DNA from: Acholoe squamosa
Lineage: Eukaryota; Annelida; Polychaeta; Phyllodocida; Polynoidae
Length of the DNA: 64,000 bases
Assembly (NCBI GenBank): GCA_949317995.1
Contig: OX439038.1
Span: 65,807,576-65,871,575 of the forward strand
Direction of reading: 5' to 3'
Shown one piece after another: positions 1 through 11,615 of the stretch (its first letter is position 1; every line of letters begins with the position of its first letter). The notes under the pieces are model-generated. The model made no database searches, had not been told where the DNA came from, and saw nothing but the letters and a program-made list of their open reading frames with translations. The translations under genes were made by a program, and so were the position numbers.

Positions 1-639
1 TTGCTCAACTTATTAATGGCTCAATGCACCCAGTGAGAATATTTATTAATTCTATACCCTTTTTCCATTATCACAGACTTTAGGCAGACCTAACTCTGAT
101 ACTGTGCAAATACCACCACACAATATAATTCACCTTTGATTTTCTACAACTTTTACTTATAGCACAGAGATTGTCTATATATACTGACATGTAGGGTAAA
201 CCCCCCATTTCTGTAACTGACCATAAGTTTATTAGCTAATCACCCTTTTTAGCCCAGTACTTGTTGCTAAAAACCCAGGGGTTGTAATAATAGTGGGCCA
301 TGATTCCCACTACTATATACACAAACCTTGGGTTCCACACCCTTATACATAAAGTAAAGTGTACCACCTGTCGTTCTCAGTCAAAAGGGTCAAGTAAATA
401 AGGGATATTGGGTACTAGTGTGTGTTCCAGTAATATTATCTACAATTGTGTAGGAGAATTGTTCAATACCGGTACCTATACTGGACTCACGAAACTCCTA
501 TTGGAAGGTATGCTTCCTCTAAAATCTAATTTCCATGAGGCAATAACCTCAACAAACTATCAGACGCCTTACATTACACCTCAAACTTGTCTGGTTTTAG
601 AGGTCTTACCTGGTTTCCTCTAAACTACGAGAATACCCC
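1..639. other. AT-rich non-coding stretch
   Basis: No convincing gene is visible. The only open frames are short (up to about 70 codons), with no recognisable domain or codon pattern. Nothing else was identified here. Confidence 0.5.
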
Positions 640-1058
640 TATACTGATTAACTTTATCTAGAAACCTTCCTTTTTTTCTTTTTTGTGTGTGTGTGTGTGT
701 ATGTGATTATCATTGTTCTCTGTCAGTAAAACAGACCTAATTCTAGAGATTCTACCTGGTTGATTCTCTCAATAAGAAGTACCCATATACTGACAAAAAC
801 GACCATCTTTAAATTTCCCAGATTGTGCACATTGCCCCCTGGTTTATACTGATTAACTTTATCTAGAAACCTTCCTTTTTTTCTTTTTGTGTGTGTGTGT
901 GTGTGTGTGTATGTGATTATCATTGTTCTCTGTCAGTAAAACAGACCTAATTCTAGAGATTCTACCTGGTTGATTCTCTCAATAAGAAGTACCCATATAC
1001 AGACAAAAACGACCATCTTTAAATTTCCCAGATTGTGCACATTGCCCCCTGGTTTATG
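640..1058. repeat. Tandem duplication, two copies of about 205 bp, each with a GT microsatellite
   Basis: The block starting tatactgattaactttatc at 640 recurs at 845 (period 205). Both copies run through a poly-T/(GT)n tract, then the same segment starting attctagagattctacctgg, and end at a shared ccctggttta. The copies are nearly identical apart from GT-tract length, so the duplication looks recent. The microsatellite at the repeat start may have promoted unequal exchange or slippage. Confidence 0.9.
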
Positions 1059-4010
1059 TGTACAAGTAAGTACAAATAAAAAATACAACCTTTTCTATAC
1101 ACTCATTTCACTATGCTAGAGGGGTAAGCCTGAACTCCACCCCCAGGTTCCCATAGGTTTACTATAGGAGAAAAAAACACCTTTCACAATCATACCATTT
1201 TGTCAGAGAAGATATACTCTGATCTCTGGAAAAAAAACTAGATACACAGAGAGAAAATGTTGGCAAACCTATCATAGTGATACCCTGTTGATATTTTCAT
1301 GTCAAAAAGTGTTATTTAAACGTTTTACATGACTGTACATGAGTTGAAAACTAACTAGATTCACATGGGTAAAGGGGACAAAATAGGGATGTCAAATAAG
1401 GGAGGGTATCTGGCTCATTAAAACCTACTTAGGCTACCAGATGGGGGCAGTCACTAATTAGATTAACAGACCTTTATCTTACTCATAACCATATACATGA
1501 GCTGAGTTTAACCACACTGTTGACATCAGTCTAATTAAAATGTACTTTTGTCAGTGTACGGTAGGCTGTTTATCCTCAAATGACCTACCCTTTTTTGGTA
1601 CAGATTTTCACTGCCACCAATGACCAAAATCTACCCCTGTAAACCAGGGGTATTTAAAAAAACTGACACTAGCATCCTCTGTAGTATAGGTTTGATGAAC
1701 TGAATATATAGTATCAGTACCACGTCTGTGTACATGTTAAATTCTAATTTTGGGTCTAAATATACACCAGAATGCCCCAAATGTGTTGTAGAATTAAATT
1801 TTTTCTTGGTACTTACGCTAAATGATGCTCAATGAGGTAGTTTTTCAATATTGTTCACAAAATCAAAAAGATTTCCTCGAGTTTTTTCATCATGGTTAAA
1901 ACATGTTGACACTAATTACAGTCGTCCTTTGCTGTGTGCTCACGTGACATGTGCGTGTTGATACATCATGTGACCATTGATACCCCAAAAGTTCGTCCTA
2001 AAGATCCACTCCACTGGTGGGAGCACCTTTATTAGGCCTAGTTTTCAGCTGGTCAACTTTTTTTTACGGCAGGATTCTCTAAATCTAAACCACCTCCATC
2101 GTAGCTCCAAAGTTGACTCCTCCACGATTGTTGATCACACTTGTCGGTCACCATTTTGGCGCTGAAAATGCTCCCAAGGAAACGAAACTTCTCAATCCAC
2201 CAGAGGATAAATATCTGTTTCATCCTACACTGGTTAAGAGGATCAATGACACTTGACACTTTCGATGGTAAGTTTTTTTGACATAAATTCAAGAGCTAAT
2301 TAGTTGTGATGATCGTCCTCAGTTCTGCATTGGATACAACAGCAACAGCAGCACCGGATAAGTCTGTCGGTAATCACGTGATGACATTATGTAAGGGGAA
2401 TACCCGCGCGGAATACCCCCCTACCCTTTCACAATACAAGTTAGCCAGCCCCCCTTAGGATTCCCCCTTTCACCCGCATACACCCTGAAAACTATAAGAT
2501 AACATATCAGTTCACCCTGTAACCACTTATTTGCCCAACCCACAATAACATCAAGTAAGTAACAAGAGGAGATAACTTCAGCTAAAACATTACGCATCGT
2601 TACTTATCCAAACAACGCCGGCCGCAGCACCTGGTTAAACTTTTCCTGCCAGTCGCGTTAGCCCGGCGACATATTGAATACGCATCAATGTATAGAAATC
2701 GACGTCCGTCACGTGCTTCACCTTGGTGACTAAACACTAAACCGTGACACACGTCATAACAACAAGATTAACACGTGTTATACTATGGTGCAATGAATGT
2801 TGGTGATGCTGAAAATAAAAACGAAGTTTTACTCCTTAGAATGACAAACCAAACACAGATTTATTCAAAATTCAAAATTTAAGTCACAATCTTGATAGAT
2901 TACTCACATATCTTTGATTATGGTCAGCACCATGTAGATGACGATACCGTTGTCAAATTGAATTTCTATATCGAAGTCCATGGTGGTGATGATGATCCGC
3001 TGATGACATATAAACTAAATTAAGAAAAACGCTGACTTGCTCTTTTATAGTGCACTAACCTGTAACTTTCGGAGTATTTTTGACTTTTTTTTTCAAAATT
3101 CAATCTTTTCTACCGTGTTTTCAAACATCAATAGTCATACAGTACCCAAAAATCTAGTAATACACCCATATACTTCCAAAAAAAAAAAGGTAAGAGAAAT
3201 TCTGAGCAATTACTGGGATAGCTTATAAATCATAAATCAATACACGAATTCACCATAACGGTACAGCGCCAGCACAGTATCGCAGCCTGGTGTGTTACCC
3301 ATGAACAAACCAAAGCAGCAGCCAGCGTCCCTGGTAACCACCAAGCTCGCGCCTTGTCTAGGTCTATACAACTCTATGTATTGTGTTTTTGTCGAGTTAA
3401 TTAAATATCTTGTTGTCTTTTCTGTATCATCCAACCAAGGTCAACCTTGTGAACCATATCAAGTGGGGTGTTTTTTTTGGGTTTTTTTTACTCTCTTTTA
3501 TCCAACACCACAGTTACATAGTTGTACTATGTAGACCTTCATAGAGGATTCTAACAAGCTTCTATAGACCTCTAAGGGTTCTAGCAAGCTTCCATTAACA
3601 CTTTCCCCAATGTATATCCAAAAGATGTATGTAATAATTAATAATTTAGGTGACATTGTCTAGATTATCATCCTTTTAATATTAAAAAAAATTACAGCCA
3701 ATAAAACACACTTAGTAAAACACACCCAGTAAAAACACACACCCTGTTTCAAAAGAAACAGGGGTGTTTTTGTTTGTTTTTTGTTTGTTTTATTTAAGGC
3801 AAGATTTTAGCTTGCTTTAATAAATAAAGGCCCCCAAATTTTTTTTAAGGCAAGCTTTTAGCCTGCTTGCCAAAAATATTTTTTATAAAAAAATCAATAA
3901 CTTAGTAAACAAATCAATAAAAGTATATCAATTCACGTTAAAATGCTATCAACTCCTAAATATTTTTTCTCAAAAAAAAACTCTTTTATAAGTAATCAAA
4001 GGGCGTGGTC
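1059..4010. other. Non-coding stretch upstream of a Polinton-type terminus
   Basis: No gene can be supported. A possible short first exon lies at 2168-2267: an ATG shortly after a YY1-like CCATTTTGGC (2151-2160), ending at a GTAAGT donor. A minus-strand 25-codon frame ends by a GTGAGT near 2916. Both are weak. A hairpin at 3732-3771 pairs ccctgtttc with gaaacaggg around an AAAA loop. If this were the body of a second Polinton ending at 4281, none of its genes survive recognisably. Confidence 0.4.
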
Positions 4011-4281
4011 TATAATGCAAATAAGGTCACATGACCACATAAGTAGGTCAGGTCATATGACCACCTAACTAGGTCACATGGTCATGTGGTCACCTAACTA
4101 GGTCACATGGTGATCACGTGGTCACCTAACTAGGTCACATGGTGATCACGTGATCACCTAAGTAGGTCAGTAGGTCATGTGGAGGTCACGTGACCAAATG
4201 GAGCCCTCTGATTGGCTGCAGGTCGAGTAAGTAATAAACAGTACTTAACTATAGTCCCATTCCGATACATACTATACTACT
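4011..4281. repeat. Isolated Polinton-type right terminus (TIR remnant)
   Basis: The segment ends in ACATACTATACTACT, as does the right end of the Polinton at 44847. Like that end, it carries GGTCACGTGACCAAATGGAG, CTCTGATTGGCTGCAG and ACTATAGTCCCATTC in the same order. Inside, a unit of about 30 bp (CTAACTAGGTCAC...GGTCAC) is tandemly repeated between about 4064 and 4165, full of GTCAC/GTGAC palindromes. No matching left terminus or Polinton genes are seen on its inner (lower-coordinate) side within the window, so it is a solo or severely deleted end. Confidence 0.8.
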
Positions 4282-4339
4282 ATGGTTTCAGATTGTTAGC
4301 ATGATCAATTGATATTAGAGGTAAATATGAGGTGAAACC

Positions 4340-4780
4340 TCACTGTAAGAAGTAGGCAGGGTTATTTACAGGAAAATCCCTTGGCAACTTTGGTTCCAGT
4401 ACATTTTGCTGTAAATCTACAGGAGGTGAATCACTGTAATTTTACAGAACAATTCAGAGTAATCATACAGTAACAGCCACCGTGATCATACAGCAAGATC
4501 AACCAGTTATACAGAAACATATGCTGTAAATTAACAGCAAAATGTGTTGTAAGATTACAGAGAAGTGTCTTGTAAATAAACAGCAATATTTTCTATGAAT
4601 GGACAGCAAATTTTGTTGTAAATGAATAATAAAATATACTGTAAATTTACAGAAATCTTAACTGGCAATTGAGGTTCCAGTACATATTGCTGTAAAATTA
4701 CAGAAACTTGAATTGTAGAATTACAGCAAAGGGTTCTGTTAATCAACAATAAATGTATAGCATATACAGGTATGTTATAA
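4340..4780. repeat. Patch of CTGTAA...TTACAG short palindromic repeats with an internal duplication
   Basis: More than ten imperfect units of roughly 30-40 bp contain tgtaaa/ttacag pairs. The segment ggttccagtacattttgctg near 4390 recurs with few changes near 4673 (ggttccagtacatattgctg), so the patch contains an internal duplication of about 280 bp. It looks like a MITE or satellite derivative; no coding function is seen. Confidence 0.6.
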
Positions 4781-5680
4781 AAGATACTGCTATATACTCT
4801 GATATTGGGGTAAGTTGGTGGTACTCCACATAATATCATTTATACATGTGCTCCATGCATGCATTGATTCTATAAACCATGCATGACTAATGAAGACAAA
4901 ACTGTCTCCAATCCCAATGAAGTGAGGCACTATTGAGGGTGAGAGAAGTAGAGACCCATCTCACCCAAACCATCATGGTCATTCAGTTTTAACACTGAAA
5001 TAACCTAAAGGCAGGTAGGCCTATGTTAGCTTCAAGCCCAGAGTCCAGGGACTTGTATTTCAGATTTAGACACAGTTATGGTGTCATGTATGCATATCAT
5101 TGGTTGTTCCTAGGTTCTTCTCAGGTAATCGTGTACAATATCATTGGTGCACAATGCTTGATTGATCCTGTTGAGGTTATTATCATATTGCAATTCATTA
5201 TTAAGCTCTGGGGACAATATTGGATTGAGGTGTGCAATATAAGACTATACATACTAAACATATGGTATACTACTGGCCTCTAGTGGGGGAAAGTAGATGT
5301 AAGGCTATTTAAGTAAACCACTAGGGTGACTGGCTGGCCTAGGGCATACTGCATACAGATTAATTATACAGGATCACTCACTGTGCATATATATCTACAC
5401 CGGCAAAGCCTTGGTATTACAGTAAGAGTCACAGTATTTGAGAGTACAGCACTTTCCACTGTGAGCTTGCAAGAGACATCTCTGTTATAAAACATAAACT
5501 TCTTACAGTTTTTCAATCTGCCAAACTATGGCACTCGGTTGAAGACGTATTTCAGTGATAAAACATTGCTGACTACATATTCTCCCAACATGACCTATGT
5601 GAACAACAAGTGAACATATACGTAATGTCAAATTCTTCATACATACCTGCATGGCAATGGAAAACTGGAGGATCTCTACC
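4781..5680. other. Non-coding stretch 5' of the non-LTR element
   Basis: Short frames only. The sequence from about 5500 may already be 5' UTR of the downstream retrotransposon. No 5' target-site duplication matching the sequence after its poly(A) could be found, so the left boundary is uncertain. Confidence 0.4.
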
Positions 5681-5923
5681 ATAACATCGAATCCAAGATG
5701 GCCCCGCCCACGGTTTGTTGACATTTCGCTACCGGCGACAAATAAATTTCATCCTCTAGCTACCACTACACCCTGCTGAGCCTTACCATTGATGTTTATA
5801 ACATATCTTCTGCTTCTGATCACCTGTGGATTGATTTCAAGCCAACATTGTGGAAAATTTTCTTTAATGTCAGGACGCACGAGAAGTACGAAACTATCCC
5901 CGCTTTGACAGCTTAAATCCAAC

Positions 5924-6423
5924 ATGGCGCAGACACTTCCGGAAAGACGAAAAATCCAAATTTACAAGATGAAAATGATGAATATGAGGACAATGAAACA
6001 AATTTTCTACCCAAATTGGACTACAGGGCCTCCACAAAGGTTCTTGTTGACAAAATCAACGAGCTTGAGGATCGCATCAAATCTCAGGAGAGAATTAACA
6101 GAGATACTGTCTGTATACTCCAAGGTATGGAGGCCAGGCTCTTTGGTCCTGAGGGTTTTCCAGATAGACCTACTCAAACAATCCAAGATCTCGAAGAAAA
6201 ATGCACATCAATGGCTAGCTCACTCTCTACTTATAGTGATAAAATCGTTAAAGCAGAGGAGGAAGTAGGTAAAATCCAAGAAAGTTCGGACAAGTTCGCT
6301 GAACAATTTGCTAAAACGGATTACGATAGAAAGAAGAATATCTTATTAATAGATGGAGTCAATGAAGACTCACCTGGATCTCTTAGAGATACGCTTGACC
6401 AGCTAATCAGTGATGTCGAATAG
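5924..6423 (+). pseudogene. Non-LTR ORF1, N-terminal coiled-coil part
   Basis: An ATG at 5924 with the good context aacATGG opens the ORF. The coding frame shifts within the first 30 codons, around the AAAAA run near 5950, and continues in the frame read from 6016 to a TAG at 6421. The product is acidic at first (DENDEYEDNET). It is then strongly heptad-like (KINELEDRIKSQE, LEEKCTSMASSLSTYSDKI, EEEVGKIQ), and ends with KKNILLIDGV, which resembles the start of the RRM-like domain of L1-type ORF1 proteins. Such proteins coat element RNA as trimers (family knowledge). Reading past the stop in a neighbouring frame gives more basic coding-like sequence leading into the next ORF, so the two were one gene before a frameshift near 6420. 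Confidence 0.75.
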
Positions 6424-6534
6424 GCTTTAACAATACAGTTGCTGATGTCATTTATAGGAAGGGGAAGAAACAAGTACCTACAGCTCATCAGAAGAAGAAC
6501 CCATACTTTAAACCTAGGGCCAGACTGATAGTAG

Positions 6535-7356
6535 TTGTCTTCTCATCAATACAATACAAAAAAACAAATCTTTGGGGGTGTCAAAAACCCGAAAAACAAT
6601 ATGACATGGAAAGGGGTATACCTATCAGGTGATATCTCACCTGAAGAAAAGAAAATGCAAAGGAACCTACGTTCAATCCAAGCATTGGCAAAATCAAAAG
6701 ACATTGACTGCTATGTTTGTGGATCCACCATCACAGTGGCAGGTCACCTCTATCAGTACAAAGATATTGACAAACTACCATTCGATCTCACCATGGCTAA
6801 CGCAAAAACAGTTAAAACACCTGACGGTCTAGCTTTTCAAGGTGAATTTGCACCTTTTTCAAATCTATACCCGTGTATGATTAAGTACGAAGGTCATGAA
6901 TATGACTCTATTGAGAGAGCCTATGCTGCTAAGATGTGTTTGATATCCAAACAAATGAATGTTCTTCGACGTGTACTAGCTGCCAAAACTCCCATAGATC
7001 CTATGTATGCTGCCAAAGGATGTACAAAATCCAACGAATGGTACGACATGGACCAGGAAGTCCTGGAGAAACTCATTTCAATAAAATTCGAGCACCCAGC
7101 CCTAAGGGATACCCTATCCAAAAGCAATGGCAAGTACTTATACGAGGCCACTCTACACAAAATCTATGGTACAGGTCTGCATCTGGGACAAAAAGAGGAG
7201 ATAACCATCGAGAACATAGCGACTGATGAAGTACAGATACTGGAGAAAATCCTGGAGAAAATCCTCTCCCAACTGCTGAAGAAATCAGACTACAAAAAGC
7301 CAATGACAATGCCAAATAATTATATTAACACTTATTATATATATATGACCATTTGA
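6535..7356 (+). pseudogene. Non-LTR ORF1, C-terminal part with a NADAR (YbiA-like) domain
   Basis: 273 codons are open from 6535 (a TTG; the true start is upstream in the broken ORF1). Residues 1-90 look like the C-terminal part of an ORF1 RNA-binding module (MTWKGVYLSGDISPEEKKMQRNL is split here between two short stretches). Residues about 100-218 match the NADAR fold: FSNLYPCMIKYEG, then YDSIERAYAAKM, AAKGCTKSNEW, LISIKF and LYEATLHKIYGTGLHLG. NADAR proteins hydrolyse N-glycosidic bonds in ADP-ribose-type metabolites or remove ADP-ribose from guanine (family knowledge). A NADAR domain inside a retrotransposon ORF1 is unusual and suggests capture by the element. Alternatively the domain is only a structural relic: the usual acidic/Trp surroundings are partly present (SNEW), and activity cannot be judged. 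The tail is a Lys/Glu helix. Confidence 0.78.
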
Positions 7357-7632
7357 TTACATAAACCTTTGGTTTAACTTATAAAACATATGACTTCTTG
7401 TTGTGAAAATCGACGGTTGGTTATTTACCCGTCAGTTTTCCAATGGCGTGTTCTATAACCCAAACAACCAATTTAACCATGTATTGGGGTGGCAATAAAG
7501 CCTATGCCCCACGGATGGTAATTATGATTATATCCTATTTAGGGATTTGGAGAGGCAAACTATGTAAAAGATCTAACACGTGTTTTATCATAGATGATGT
7601 ACATGTAGCTACACACTACATGAGCACCCTGT

Positions 7633-8320
7633 ATGCATTACAACTCAGTTGACCAATTATATGGCGCCAGAGGCCTTAGACTTCTACACCTGAACGCTAG
7701 AAGTATAAATTCAAACTATGCATCTATCTGCGCAGAACTGTATCCTGCTGAGTTAGATATATATTCCTTTTCTGAAACTTGGTTCAAAAATGAAGACGAA
7801 TGTAATTGCCAATCGGCAGGTTATGTAAGATATAGATTAGATAGACAAGTATTAATTGAAAAAGGGAATATTAAAACTGGAGGTGGGGTTGCATTGTATA
7901 TTAAAAATGCACTGAAACATGATTATCAAATGTTTTCTCATCTCAATATATCAGATGAAAATATTGAAATACAAAACATTGTAATTACTAAACCACATAT
8001 GAAACAAATTATCCTGTTTAATGTCTATAGAACACCAAATGGTACTAAAGGTGCTTTTATCGATGCACTATCTGAGGTAATCTCCCGACTTGATAGTGGA
8101 GAAAATTTTGAAATTATTTTTATGGGTGATATGAACCTCAATGTAAGTGAGGATTCTGATACGGTAAACAACTTATTAAATAGACTAAAAGGGTTTGGTC
8201 TTAAAAAAAAATTAATGATAACACAAGGAAAAATGCAACACTGGATCTAATTTTTACTAATATATAGATACTGGAGTGGCAAATAATTTTATCTCAGACC
8301 ACCTACCCATTTTTCTTGTC
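7633..8320 (+). pseudogene. Non-LTR ORF2, apurinic/apyrimidinic-type endonuclease domain
   Basis: The domain is read from LLHLNARSI (about 7680) onward: a conserved N-terminal Asn, SETWF with the catalytic Glu, GGGVALYIKN, IILFNVYRTP, and FMGDMNLN with the catalytic Asp/Asn. A frameshift near 8200 (an AAAAAAAA run) and another near 8262 separate these from SDHLPIF (about 8297-8317), which carries the C-terminal Asp-His pair. This enzyme nicks target DNA to prime reverse transcription. It precedes the RT domain in the same original polyprotein. The exact start of ORF2 is not clear; the open frame upstream at 7443 has no domain and is not counted. Confidence 0.85.
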
Positions 8321-10028
8321 AGGAAAAAGTGGAAGACAAAAGAAGAACTTACCCACATTGAAGGTAGATCTTATAAAAAATTACCTGATGAAATATTATT
8401 AAGAGAATTTGATGTCTATGACTGGACAACTTTTAATAACACTGAAAATGAAAATGTTGCATGGACCGAAATGGAAAGTGCAATAAGAAATATCTTAGAT
8501 TGTGTCTGCCCACTTCATAAATTTCTTGTTAAAAAACATAGAGACCCCTGGATGAGTCAACATGTATATGAAACCATAAGGGATAAAAATAAATTGTTAT
8601 GGGCAGCCAGAAAAGCTCCAGATGAACGCAAATGGAACCAGGCCACAGTTTGTCGAAATAAGACAAACAAAATAATTGACAAAGCCAGGAAAAATTTCTT
8701 TAAAGAACAAATTGAAGAATATAAAAATGATCATAGAAAATTCTGGCGAACCATCAATAATCTTATACCAGGCCATCCTAAAACGAAACAAGAGCTAAGT
8801 CTTGTGGATCATGAAAATAATAACACCCCTGTTCCTATTGATCAAGTTCCAAACTTTATAAACAATTACTTCACCCAGATAGGCCCCTTACTTGCAAATG
8901 ATCTTTACATCCCTTGGAAACCTTATGACAATGCATGCTTGAACCCAATGGAACCTTTTACTACAAATATACAAGAAGTCACTAGGTTGATACATGATAT
9001 CAATGTTATTAAGTCATCGGCAATTGATAATATATCTACCAAGGTTCTAAAAACCGTGTTTAAACATGCACCTGAAATGCTCATAAAGATTTTTAATTTA
9101 TCTTTTGCCACAAATACAGTACCGGATTCTTGGAAACTATCAAGAGTAACCCCTATACCTAAATCAGGTGATACAAAACTTGTAAATAACTATAGACCAA
9201 TTTCCTTACTACCACTGCCATGTAAATTACTTGAAAAAATCGTGCACAACCGAGTCTATGGATTCCTGGTTAGAGAAAATATTTTGATTCCTAGACAGGG
9301 GGGTTTCCGCACTGGATTTAGTACTGTTGATACATTATCAAATTTACTGATGATATTAAAAGGGAATGGAATGTTGGTAATTCTACAATTTCAGCTTTCA
9401 TTGATTTCAGAAAGGCTTTCTATACAGTAGATCACTCTGTCCTTCTAATCAATTTATATAACTATGGAATTTGTTCTGATAACTACCATTGGTTTAAAAA
9501 CTATCTTTCCAATAGACAACAATTAGTCTATGTGGAAGGAGTGATCTGTGGTGTCCCACAAGGCTCGATTTTGGGTCCTTTGTTATTTCTAATTTATGTA
9601 AATGACGTAATTAAATGTACCAAATCTTGTAATATTAGACTGTATGCTGATGATACTGTAATTTATTCTTCGCACAATAGCTTTAATCAAGCCAAGATTG
9701 AATTACAATCTGACCTAGAAAATTACTTCACCTGATGTGTCCAGAACAAGTTGTCTATTAATATTACTAAAACAAAAATTATGTTATTCACATCATCTAA
9801 CCAGAAATTAAAAACCCTACAAGCTAATATTATGCTAAACAATCAAATACTGCAAATTTTCCCTAGCTATAAATACCTCGGTGTGATCTTAGACCCTCTT
9901 CTCTCATATAAATACCACTTGAAAAACCAAAACAAGACTATTGCCTACAAAACATACAAATTGTGTCTACTAAGAAGGTATCTAGATGTAAAATTATCTG
10001 TGAAGATTTACAAAACTACCATACTTCC
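8276..10028 (+). pseudogene. Non-LTR ORF2, reverse transcriptase (first part, interrupted)
   Basis: The frame 8276-9430 holds the linker and the RT fingers (SRVTPIPKSGD, NNYRPISLLP, QGGFRTGFSTVDTL). It then shifts near 9400-9430, where the palm A motif (KAF...VDHSVLL) lies in another frame. 9532-9735 has GVPQGSILGPLLFLIYVNDV and the catalytic YADDTV. A TGA at 9733 and a frame change lead to 9751 and the thumb region, up to ILPY. There the 1163-bp insertion begins. At least three independent lesions plus the insertion show an old copy. Confidence 0.88.
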
Positions 10029-10033
10029 TTATA
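10029..10033. repeat. Target-site duplication TTATA, left copy
   Basis: TTATA here and at 11197-11201 flank the insertion. Deleting the insertion and one copy makes the RT frame continuous through its ILPY...DYADI motif. Confidence 0.8.
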
Positions 10034-11196
10034 CAGGTTCAGGACTAACCTGTTTCTAAGTACACCCTAAGATTCAATGATAGTCCCTGGATCATGGGGT
10101 GTACTAAGAACTTAGTACACTGTTTTATCATCAAATTTCTCTAACTTCTTCATCAAAATACATAATACATAGCCTCCAGGGGGCACCACTATGGACTAGA
10201 ATAGGAAAAATATGACTAAAACTGTTATAGGCTACTTTTTTATGGAGAATTCAATGGTTTTGGATAAAACGTTCTATTTTGGGTGGAAAGGTTCCAAATT
10301 TGGCATGTAAAAAGAATGTTTTTGGGCCAAAATAGGCATTTTTGTTGATTTCTGTTGCCATGGAAACATGATTTTCATTCTAAATAGGAAAATCAATGAT
10401 TCCATTTGAAGGAACATCCCACAAGGTTTACTATGGCGAAAACAGAATGAAAATACCATTTCTAGATCAAAAGTTATAGGCAAAAGAATAAAAATTTATA
10501 CGAATTTAGCTAATTAGCATAAATTATGCTAATTAGCTATATATCTCATGACCAATTAGACATAGAGCTTATTAACATTCTTGAAATGGTCACACATACC
10601 CATATCTAGCAAGCCATTCCTCCAAAACTAACAGGAGTATCTTCTCATGCTATATATCACTGTAAAGCTAGTGATTTGAATTTTAAAGTTGACTTTTAGC
10701 ACGGAGCACCCTTTCTCCTTGCCTCTACACAATTCTAAAGTCATCTAAAGTACATGGGGACTATATTTTACATATGCACTTTTTTACAGAACTAAAATCA
10801 GAATATTCTCTGAGAAATGGCTATATGCATAAATTTCCCCTTAGTCCTGGTATAGTAAAATCTATTTGCTAATTTGTTGTTAAATTTACTAATAAATATG
10901 AACCTACAATGTATCATTTAATGTAAATGTAAGTACAAAATAGTGGAGTGGTTTCACCATCCCACCTTTGACCCCAATAATGTATACACAGGTAGGTGTC
11001 ATGGTCCAGTGACCAAGGCTCTGATTGGCCCATACACCTGCAGAGGTGAGTGTCATGGTCCAGTGCACACACAAGTGTACTAAGATCCCAGTACATCCTA
11101 AGACTGCATGGTATCAGAATCTTAGTACAGACTAAAATTAGACTCTTGTACTATGATCCTGGTGTGTCCTAACAAGATATTCCCATCTCTAACCTG
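10034..11196. mobile_element. 1163-bp non-autonomous DNA element inserted in the RT gene
   Basis: The ends are inverted: CAGGTTCAGGA at the left, and the reverse complement of the right end starts CAGGTTAGAGA. Subterminal zones on both sides carry several tagtacac/gtgtacta palindromes with ctaagat blocks. It codes for nothing recognisable. Its middle (about 10170-10575) is homologous to 56320-56700. The 5-bp target duplication is compatible with Transib-like or some other cut-and-paste families, but the superfamily cannot be assigned. A competing boundary with a 10-bp CTAACCTGTT repeat exists but leaves extra codons in a conserved RT motif. Confidence 0.8.
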
Positions 11197-11615
11197 TTAT
11201 ATGGACTATGCCGACATTTGCTTCACAACAACCTATGGAAAATATCTGGACCCACAACAGTATGCCCAAAATAGATGTCTTAAAATTTGCTTGAAAGTAT
11301 CCCATATTACTAATACAAATTACATCCACAATATTACTGGCTGTAATAAATAAGTAGACAGAAGATTTGCTCACACTATAAACTATATGTACAGTCGCTC
11401 GATATCTATGGATTATATGATTGTAAATAGATTACAAACCAGACAGCATGATGCCCCCCTATGTAAAACTATTACTCCTAACTGTCTTTCTTATATCAGA
11501 AGTGTAGCGTTTCATGGTGCCATAACATGAAATGCTTTAACATGTGGTAGAAGGAACGCTGAAACCTTAGAAATATTTAAAAAAAGACACTAGAAAGTAT
11601 CTTAAATCCCTTCTA
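11197..11615 (+). pseudogene. Non-LTR ORF2, C-terminal part beyond the insertion
   Basis: The reading frame resumes with DYADICF, then YLDPQQYAQNRCLKICL, the thumb/connection segment typical of CR1/Jockey RTs. It continues after a TAA near 11351 with coding-like sequence (MDYMIVNRLQTRQHD, LSYIRSVAFHGA) up to about 11615. Further stops are present. The position directly after the 3' TTATA copy supports the idea that the element at 10034-11196 landed inside an intact RT copy. Confidence 0.78.

Noticed and set aside
7443..7652. 69-codon open frame just before the endonuclease
   Set aside because: No domain or coding pattern; lies between ORF1 and ORF2 and overlaps the start of the endonuclease frame.
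10046..11198. 10-bp direct repeat CTAACCTGTT as the target duplication of the insertion
   Set aside because: It leaves about eight extra codons in a conserved RT motif; the TTATA boundary restores the motif exactly and uses inverted ends.
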